Source: Isohypsibius dastychi
Lineage: Eukaryota; Tardigrada; Eutardigrada; Parachela; Isohypsibiidae
Assembly (NCBI GenBank): GCA_034696485.1
Contig: JAQIWT010001579.1
Span: 1-10,273 of the forward strand
Direction: 5' to 3'
DNA: 10,273 nt
Shown: piece by piece, positions 1 to 7,600 of the stretch
How the letters are laid out: every line of letters starts with the position of its first letter
Numbering within the stretch: the first letter of the stretch is position 1
Made by a program: the position numbers and the translations under genes
The notes under the pieces: generated by a model
Database searches by the model: none
Seen by the model: only the letters and a program-made list of their open reading frames with translations
What the model was told of the DNA's origin: nothing

Positions 1-403
1 TGTTCTCAGATCATCAGTTTCCGCCGATAAGCAAATGAACCATCCCTTCATCTTCTTCCTGTGTGCAATTTCCGTCTTAGTTTTGGAAGCTCTTTTTTCC
101 CCGGTTCAATCGAAAAAGTTGCCAGCAAATTCGTAAACAGCGGGGGAGCTGCGCAGAATCATTTATCAGAATTACCAGATCGGGAGAAGGTCAATATAAG
201 TCGCTCTCCGCTTCGCTCCCAGAATCCCGCTATTCTGCTGTTTGATTGTTCTGAATTCCTGATTAGTTTCTTTTGTTACATTGTTGTGGTTTTCAATCAG
301 CGCTCAATTTCAGATGTTGATAATTTTTGCGAAGAGTTTTCCTCGGATAAACTGCAATTTTTTTTCTTGTAGTAAATTTTCCGTCATCAACGGAATCGCA
401 TCC
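1..403 (+). other. Upstream flank and probable 5' UTR of the cytochrome b5 gene
   Basis: No recognisable gene lies here. The reading frames in this stretch show no protein family and lack a convincing ATG. A pyrimidine-rich tract ending in TTGTAG at about 355-372 is a good splice acceptor. The leader of the b5 gene may therefore begin at 373, either by cis-splicing from a 5' non-coding exon or by spliced-leader addition. I cannot tell these apart from sequence alone. Confidence 0.4.
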
Positions 404-1104
404 ATGCAAAGCACTACTTCTCAAACCGCACAGGGAGAAACGGATTCCGCAAAGTCGCAAAATGTTCCAAATGTCGACATCACTTTGAATGTCCCAATGG
501 AGAATCTATCGTTCAAAGAACCTAGCCCTAGCCTAGGTGGGACAGAGATTTAATCTACCGAACGTTTAAGCTATAGATCTCGCGTTTTCAGGTGTTCCAG
601 ATGGTATCAAACCTCAGAAACGAGTATCACGGAAAGTCATTCTAAAGCCTGGTCATTCCCTGACCCACTGGGTTGATCGGATGAAAAGTGGAGAAGATAT
701 GACGGGGCTTGGTGGGCCATCATTGACCAGAGTTATAACGATGGATGAACTAATACGGCACAACACTCCAACTGATATATGGATGGCAGTAAGAGGAAAA
801 GTGAGAACCGACATCTTCGAAAAGTTGAATTCATTCCGACGACTGAAAATGCATTCTCATTCAAGGTCTATAACATCACCAAATACCTCGACTATCATCC
901 AGGTAAACCAAATGTGAAAATAGCATTAAGCGAGTTTACTGTCTTTAACTCATGTACATTTCAGGAGGAATCGATATATTATTGAAAGAAGGCGGAAAAG
1001 ATGCCACATTGCTATTTGATAAAAATCATCGCTGGGTCAACATTGACAGACTTCTGGCACCCTGCCAAGTTGGAATTCTCAAAACATTGTCTTTGAACGC
1101 TTAA
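404..1104 (+). CDS. Stand-alone cytochrome b5 domain protein, NCB5OR (CYB5R4) N-terminal-like
   Basis: Four exons join in phase: 404-536, 592-800, 866-902 and 965-1104, giving 172 residues. Introns are 55, 65 and 62 nt. The b5 heme-binding domain covers about residues 88-163. Both axial ligands are visible: His125 in YHPGG and His148 in DKNHRWVN. The preceding stretch (RKVILKPGHSLTHW, then SGEDMTGLGG) matches the conserved lead-in of NCB5OR proteins rather than microsomal b5. In the family, the b5 domain passes single electrons from a flavin reductase to acceptors such as desaturases. Here the protein stops just after the b5 fold (CQVGILKTLSLNA), so it lacks the CS and FAD/NADH reductase domains of full NCB5OR. 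No membrane anchor is visible, so it is probably soluble. The first 45 residues are Ser/Thr/Gln-rich and probably disordered. The start ATG at 404 is the first one in frame. The fold assignment is firm; the physiological partner is unknown. Confidence 0.9.
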
Positions 1105-1302
1105 AAAAAATTCTGGAATTATGCTAAAGTGAAAAGGTAAAAACTGGTATTGTAGCAGTATTATGCCTCGCTTCCCTTCCGTCCCCATGAAAGTTGTGCG
1201 GTCAGCATTCTAATTTCAACGTTTCGCGACCTACATTAGACAACAATATTCTGATCTCGATTACAGTTTCTACATTTTTGGTTTTCTTTGGTTAATTATT
1301 CA
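1105..1302. other. Short intergenic gap between two convergent genes
   Basis: The b5 gene (+) and the PRC1 gene (-) converge here, with 198 nt between stop codons. I see no AATAAA on either strand in the gap, so both polyadenylation signals must be variants or lie inside the neighbouring gene. A possible extra last exon of PRC1 ending at 1216 would shorten the gap further. Confidence 0.6.
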
Positions 1303-3657
1303 TTATGCACTTACATAAGATCGGGGTGTCGTCACTTTCGCCGGTAAATGTGGCCTGGTCACTGATGTAGGTGTCGCTCTTCGATCTGGCTGTGCAGATG
1401 ATTTGTCCGTGAAATTAATCCGGCGAACTACAGGACCCATATTCCGCACTGTGGTGGTCTGCAATTAAAATCAAAAACTTACAATCCTGTCAAAGTTATC
1501 AGCGTGAAAATGTCCTCTACGTCAGCAGCATCAAAACCCTTTTTCCCAGCCACCATGAATGTCGCGTTTATTTTGGCCGCGGATCCCGTTGCGTCCTACA
1601 ACAATAAACACTGAAATATGATAAAAAAGCCAGTTTCGCTGTTACCTTCAAACGTTTATTGGTAGGAGTATCATTGAAGCCTTTTCGTTTCATAGCGCTT
1701 GGAGGGTCATTGTTGCCTCTTTTAACTTTGATATGGTCAGCTTTCGCTGCATCAAGTGCATTCTGGCGATGCGCTAAAAAGGTATCGAGATCCTTTCCGG
1801 CGACGAGGAACGGAGACTGCTCAGTAGAGACTCGCGCTACCGCGGCATGCAGATCTTGAATGACCTGAATAATTTAATTCTCTAGATTGAAAACCACTGC
1901 AGGGCGAAACCAGATCGTAAAATAGCGGAATCTCACCTTCGATAACTCCTTCAAGACCCGTTTCTTCTCATTTTGGAGTTTCAGTAAAACGCCCCCTCGA
2001 TTTTTCATAATTTCCGGATCAGATTCTTGTTCCTGAAAAATCAGATCAGTTATCAGGTGCGGTCAAGATGTCAATTTCCTCAACACACTTCAAATTTGGC
2101 CTTCTTCTGCATAAGTTCCTTGTGATCATCAAGCAGCGAATAAATCTGCCGGTTATTATCATGGAGTTCTCGCAGTTGATTCAGCTCATTTTCATGCGCA
2201 TCCAGCAATTCTTCCGTGAAATCATCTGTCAAACCAATCTCTTACCAAACAAGAACAGAGCTCAAACTCAAATCCATACCAGAGGTGAAACCGCCGAAAG
2301 CTGCTCGAGTTTCATCGGATGCATAGACCTGATCATACATGGAGAGAATCGCATCTCGCTGTTTTAAGATAAGAGATCGGATGTTCTGTTGTGCTTCAGC
2401 TTCCAGTCGCAGTTTCTCCTCTCTCAGCTGAAATCAAGAATCAAAAAATGCTTCGAACACAGGGATACTGTTTTACCTGTGAGACCACAAGCGGGTCAAA
2501 CCATCGCTCTGTATTTTCGCAAGTGTCCATGAAGGTGCTGGGGAGTCCGATCCGATTGCTCAAATACTTGATTCTTTCAAAGAAGGCTTTCGCGGCCGAA
2601 ACATTGTATTCCTTCCTCTCAATCAGCTAGTAGAATGGAAAACTGACGTCGAAGCATCGATGAGTCAATAAAAATGTTTAACCTACTTGAGCTAGCTGTT
2701 CTTCTGCTGAACTGAAATTATCCAGGCTCAAATTTTCCCAGTCCATTTCCGGAAGCGGAACTCGAATTTCTTCGCACACAGCCGAAATTCTTCCTCGTAG
2801 TAATTCCATCTCACTTGTGCGATCCTCCTACAGAGGAATTCGATGTAAACAGCCAAACAACGAAACCTTACTGCGTCAGCGTACGAAAGTTCCCTTCAGA
2901 GTCGTGTTCTCCTCTGCAAACTTCTCCAAAAAATGCGTACGAAGCTGCATTTCCTCAGCAGGCAGTTCCAGTTCAGGACATCCCAATGCGGCGGAATACA
3001 TCCGGTTGGCTTCGATGAGAGAAGTCAGCACATTTTTGCGATCTCCACGCATCGCATTGAGCTCGTTGCATCGATTTCGAAGAGCGATCTCTCGATCAAA
3101 TGTGCCACAACACTGGAAAGAACACTTCGCTGTCACCAACGTTGTGCATGACATGCAAAACGATTACAACTGCTTACCTCCATGAGCGAAGGACAGGGCG
3201 GGATTTCCAGGAACAATTCATTTTCCTGAATCTGCCTTTCGTATAATGTAATCCTGTCGTCCAAGGTCTTCTTATAAGAGACTTGTTTGTCGAGTCCGCC
3301 TGACAAGACTGAGGTAAGAGCTGCCTCAAAAGCATCCCTGAAGGCAGCCAGTCTTTTTTCAACCTCGGCTGCTGGAAAGCCAATATCCCTCCAAACTTGT
3401 TCAACTTTCTCGATGGTGGCTCGATGGTGGCCGTTAGGGAAACAACGAAGCACTTCCCTGAAACAGAGCATGAATAAAATCCGCGATACCTTGCTCGAAT
3501 TAAATTATGATTGTAAGGCTTACATAATTCCTCCAGGATGTCGATCCTGCTTCCCAGTATGACTACTGTCACCACCTTCAGGTGCTCCAGATTTCGACTG
3601 ACTGTCCTCGATTACATGCATACTTATATCAAGATTCATGATGATGCTGTCACCCAT
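1303..3657 (-). CDS. PRC1: PRC1/MAP65/Ase1-family microtubule-bundling protein
   Basis: Exons on the minus strand: 3657-3524, 3457-3178, 3112-2885, 2827-2687, 2626-2477, 2427-2280, 2225-2089, 2032-1937, 1864-1646, 1595-1521 and 1458-1303. All join in phase, giving about 587 residues (human PRC1 is 620). In the family, the protein crosslinks antiparallel microtubules at the spindle midzone and is needed for cytokinesis. Landmarks in order: the N-terminal helix with EKVEQVWRDIGFP, long coiled-coil rods, the spectrin-like microtubule-binding helix with ESDPEIMKNRGGVLLK (the family's SDPNRFxNRGGNLLKEEK signature), the PFLVAGKDLDTFL segment, and a basic tail (MKRKGFNDTPTNKRLK) resembling the vertebrate nuclear-signal/CDK-site region. 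One TP site is kept; the vertebrate TPSK site just before it is not. The start at 3657 has a strong context (GCCATGG). An exon at 3768-3722 splicing to 3646 is also in phase, so the true 5' end is uncertain. The splice at 2885 and the frame near 3410-3431 are doubtful; see findings. Confidence 0.88.
3410..3431. repeat. Perfect 11-bp tandem duplication within a PRC1 coding exon
   Basis: The unit TCGATGGTGGC occurs twice back to back. Eleven is not a multiple of three, so a recent duplication here would change the relationship between upstream and downstream reading frames of the exon 3457-3178. The repeat is seen directly; its effect is inference. Confidence 0.95.
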
Positions 3658-3721
3658 GGCAAAACGATGGCGAATTGTTGGAGAAATAACGATACCAAGT
3701 CGACATCCACATACCACTCAC

Positions 3722-3768
3722 TTGCACCGATCCACAATGGCTGCACTCTCAGGAAATGGAAGATCAGT
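3722..3768 (-). other. Possible upstream exon of the PRC1 gene
   Basis: This 47-nt stretch is flanked by an acceptor (TTTTAACCAG) and a strong donor (GTGAGT). If its donor joins the acceptor GACAG before 3646, the frame runs on without stops into the PRC1 N-terminal frame (TDLPFPESAAIVDRC, then IIMNLDISM). The intron would be 75 nt, normal for this window. Use of this exon would remove the well-placed ATG at 3657 and move the start upstream, or to the ATG at 3639. It may equally be a 5' UTR exon. Confidence 0.35.
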
Positions 3769-3869
3769 CTGGTTAAAATTTAAGATTCAAAATTCTATCA
3801 GATCATCACGAGGTAGAATCATTCTGCTAAGTACGGCTCTTTATCATGACAAAAAGAACAAGAAAGTGC

Positions 3870-3879
3870 GGCGCGCAAA
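3870..3879 (-). promoter_or_regulatory. E2F-like site upstream of PRC1
   Basis: The minus strand reads TTTGCGCGCC, close to the E2F core TTTSGCGC. It lies about 210 bp upstream of the PRC1 start and about 100 bp upstream of the possible extra exon. PRC1 genes in other animals are cell-cycle controlled, so an E2F/DREAM-type site would fit. A single match of this length can occur by chance. Confidence 0.3.
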
Positions 3880-3894
3880 CCTGCACGTAAATAA

Positions 3895-3919
3895 GCACTT
3901 TTCCTGCGTGCACTTTTCC
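3895..3919. repeat. Direct repeat GCACTTTTCC x2 in the presumed PRC1 promoter
   Basis: The 10-mer GCACTTTTCC occurs at 3895-3904 and 3910-3919, with a 15-bp period. Several GTGCAC palindromes lie nearby (about 3908-3913 and 3963-3968). This is a small cluster of repeated motifs next to the E2F-like site. No factor is assigned. Confidence 0.5.
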
Positions 3920-4629
3920 AAAATGACGCGCATAGACGCAAGATTGCACAACAACAAGCAACGTGCACACTGCACGCTCCAACTTGGTCTCGGATCTCAT
4001 AAAATTGTATTGATGCATTTATGTTACTGTAGTTAGTTGGTGGCGCTAAAAAAGCGAATTCGTACACTAGCTGGGTTAGAAAATAGTTTGAATTTAAATA
4101 CATATCTGCATTCGTTTCAAGGCCTCCAAAAGCTGCCCGCGTTTCACATAAATCTAACGAAAAGGATAAGAAAATCGAGAAACCGGAAGACGGCGAACCC
4201 GGTGTTAACCTCCAGGAGAAGCAAGAAGGGGAATAGGCTTGAATTTTCCTCGGGGACCCACTTACTCCTGGACAAATCTCCTTCCCGTTGATGGACATGC
4301 ACCTCAATTTGGGGACGCAAAATATGCGAGGCAAGACAAAAATCCGTGCTTCACTTCTGCCAAGTTTTTCATCGGTCAGTTCAAATAAATTACGTGAACA
4401 GAAGCAATGTTCGAGAAAACATAAAGCGTAACATGTTAAACTTTTAAATGGTCAAATAAAACAGTGCGGTACCCCAGACGGATAACATTCGTCCTGTTGG
4501 CACAGGCAAGCCGAACGACCACAGGCAGTTCGGGCAATTTTAAAAATATTCATTATATGAAGAGTACACGTAAAACCAGAAATCTATCAGTTCATCACGG
4601 CATTAAAACATATCATAATCTCAGTCCGG

Positions 4630-7600
4630 CTATATCGCAGATGAAGAGGAACAAGGGAGCACGGCTGGTATAGAACTAGACCGCCCATGAGCAGGTGACC
4701 CACCAAGACCGGAGACGTCTAATTTGGATCTGTAAGTTGGAACAATATTTATTCATATGAAGTGCCATTAAAACGTGAAAGAAAATTACCGATTGTGCTT
4801 CAAATGACTTTGAACAAGTTGCCCGGCTGCCAGAGCCGACATCAAATTCAGCTCTGCCGCCAAAACAGTCGCGCAAATAATACTGGCCAAACGCTTGGAA
4901 TTCTCACCGGGTCTCTCAGAGTTAGATCCATGAACACCAAGGGCCTAGATCAAAGCAGCCATGTATTATTTAATACAAGTGCAACAGCAGAACGGAAACC
5001 TTACTTTTAAGCAAGCTGCTTGGGGAGGTAGAATAGTTCCTCCTCCAACAGTCCCAACTTCCATGCATGGCATTGTGCAGGAGATATATATACCACCAGG
5101 CTCAGATTCCGACGCTTCTATTATAGTCATACAACTGGAACTTCCAACAGTCTGGGCGATATCTTGACCAGTGGCTAGGAAGATAGCTCCAACAGCGTTG
5201 GCGGCGTGCGCATTGTTCCCTCCAATACTTCCGGCCAATGCAGAACCATAGAAGTTTTTGGCGAGACTGAGTTCGACGAGCCTTTCAGCACTTGTTTTCA
5301 GAATATCCCTTAGCACTCTCTCAGATATGACAGCTTCACAGTTGACCGATTTCCCGCGACCTTCGATCCAGTTGAGAGCTGAAGGTTTCTTATCAATGCA
5401 GTAGTTTCCACTTAGTGCCAAGACGAACATGTCCGGGAAGCGTTCCTTCGCCGCTGCAAGAGCTGCTTCGGTTCCTTTACAAAGCATGTTCATTCCCATA
5501 GCATCTCCGGTTGTGGCTCGGAATCTCAGGTATAATAACTTTCCGGAAGCTCGTGTCTGGACATCTTGCAGTTTGGCAAAACGGGAGGTTCTTTCAAATG
5601 CTTTTTTCATGACGTCAAACCCTTCGCCGGCGATCCACTTCTCGACTGCAAGAAACACAACTTAGAGCTGACCGGACATGATTCTGCAAACGTAACTCAC
5701 GTTGATCAACTTCTTCGACGCCGCGCATTTTGACAACAGGACCTCGAGTCATACCGACATCTTTCACCGTTGTTCTTACTCCTCCAGAGAGCGTAACCGC
5801 TTTGCAGCCTCTGTGAATAGATGCGACTAGACAGCCTTCCGTTGTAGCCAAAGGTACCTGTTGATATAATTACAAATCAAGCCATCGAACTGCCTGATGC
5901 ATACTGTAAATCGAACCTCATATGATATGCCATCCACCAAAAGAGGCCCAGCGTAGCCGAGTGGAACAGGAATATACCCAAGTACATTCTCACAACAAGT
6001 TCCGTTCACCTAGAGAAATATAAGGTACTGTTATTATATAAATTGACGTACATTTTATCAGTGGAAATTTTTGGCAAAACGTTGACTGAGTCAGTTACAG
6101 TCATAACGACATCTCTAAGTGAGTTGAACAAAACAAACTGGGTCTGACCTATAAAACAGAACGGAGACTCAAAACACGGCTTCTAAAGACTAAAATCCCA
6201 TTCCCGGACGGCCAGTGTACAAATATCATATTTCATAAACAATGAATAATCTGTTGTGCGAGGCCGCTCGCTCCAGACTTGTACGTAGCACAACAGATTC
6301 TTTAAGATTTCATTGGTTTAATTGTGGGGAGGCTCTCGCCGAGAAGGCCGCAAAGTAGACGACCAAAAAGGCAAAAACCTAATCCCCTCCAAAAATTGCA
6401 CGCCTCAAAGAGGCATCTGATTAGCCTCCGCTAATCATGCGGTTTTCCTTACTCTAATTTCCGAGCACATGATCTTAGAGCTACGCAGATCGACGCCAGA
6501 TCGAACAAAAATATTTTTTGGCGATCACAATCAAGCGCGATTATCCCATCTTGAAAACTCGAAAGAAACAATTCATGTAAACTTCCGATCCATTCTCAAA
6601 GCTCACATCTTTCAGATAATTTTCAAGTTGAGTTTGTATTTGTGAACTTGTATGTTACGCACTTACATAAGAATAGTCGTATTCTTTGAAGGGTACATCC
6701 ACTAATGCCTCCGGGTTAGCCAACGATGAAGAAATCGACATCCGGCGGATCTGGATAGCCCGCACCGGATCACCAAGTTCTTCCTCAAGTTTATGGGCCG
6801 TGATTTGCTTGCTTGCTACAAGCTGCAGGATTTCGTCATCCGACAATGCCTGGTAGCCGGACTTCTGCACAGACCAGACAACAATATTACGTGATTTAAA
6901 TACAGTGCCGATCGATTTACTACAAACCTTATCCTTCCGAGGAGCAACAACACTGGTTTCGATCGATTTCGGTCTCAAATGCATATCACTGGGTACAGCG
7001 TCACCAAGAGTGGAAATTGGCCTGGCTGGTATAATTTTCTTCTGGAACTCATTGGAAACGGCAACTTCATCAGCTATTTCATCATCATCTTCGCCGACGG
7101 TGAATGTTCGACGACGCTGACAACTCAGATGCTGTTTCGCCTGCCGTCTGGCAAGATCCGGATCATCGGCAGATTTAACAGGTTGATGCTTCGGACTAAC
7201 TCCATTAGAAAGTGTGCCATTTGAAACGATACCGTTGGTAGATGGTGCGGTCGACTTCTTCAGCTTCGGCATGGACTTCGAATCGTAAAGCACGTATTTC
7301 AGGCAAATCAGGACAAGGAAGCCATATGTCACCAACTGCTGCGGTGTAAATTCGAACAACCTGTAAACAAAGAGTTGGGTCGGAAAGAAATATGCTTCGT
7401 TCGATTAGATAAAATCAAAGACTTCGTGGTTTACCCTCTAAGATAAAATTCCCACAAGGGCATATCTGGAACAATTCTTCGTGCTTGTTCATGCATCAAA
7501 GTGTCTTGGAGCTCCAGCGGGGTCAGCGCCACATGAGTCCATCGACTGTAAACATGGACTAGTCCGAGACCGGCTGACATAATGAGCTTTACTCGGTGTG

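Larger units (their letters stand above)
3658..4629. other. Gap between PRC1 5' end and HMGR 3' end, with unassigned open frames
   Basis: No protein family is recognised. The minus strand has a reading frame without stops from about 4455 to 3819 (about 212 codons). Its residues are Cys- and Ser-rich, and it contains a donor-like GTAAGT near 4260. On the plus strand, 4123-4236 follows a TTTCAAG acceptor-like site and reads as a charged 37-residue stretch (including NEKDKKIEKPEDGEPG) before a stop. These cannot all be coding. The HMGR 3' UTR must occupy the right part (below 4630), but I find no AATAAA on the minus strand there. The left part should contain the PRC1 promoter. Confidence 0.4.
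6010..6666 (-). other. Long HMGR intron hosting the U12 snRNA gene
   Basis: At 657 nt this intron is about ten times the usual length in the window. It lies between the exon ending in DYSY and the one starting VNGTCCENV, just before the catalytic core. Its donor is TAT|GTAAGT and its acceptor TCTCTAG. The central part is the U12 gene; the flanks have no protein-coding potential. An inverted repeat sits at 6248-6299. The rest (about 6010-6240 and 6470-6660) is AT-rich with nothing recognised. Confidence 0.85.

Noticed and set aside
61-372. A 103-codon plus-strand frame near the left end
   Set aside because: It starts with GTG rather than ATG, has no recognisable family, and lies in the likely leader of the b5 gene.
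3133-3471. PRC1 exon extended past 3178 to the stop near 3133
   Set aside because: GAG|GTAAGC at 3178/3177 is a strong donor, and splicing to 3112 restores a continuous coiled coil in phase; the extension is intron.
5429-5665. Plus-strand open frames antisense to the HMGR catalytic exon
   Set aside because: They mirror a strongly conserved coding exon and show no family features.
6248-6299. The inverted repeat as a microRNA precursor
   Set aside because: The stem is only 12 bp with a 28-nt loop, too short for a standard precursor.
6535-6559. A stretch resembling U4 snRNA on the plus strand (GCGCGATTAT, six bases, then TTGAAAACT)
   Set aside because: From memory this matches the human U4 5' stem-loop region with the same spacing. 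The U6-pairing 5' domain, the rest of the molecule and a Sm site are absent around it, so I treat it as chance or at most a fragment.
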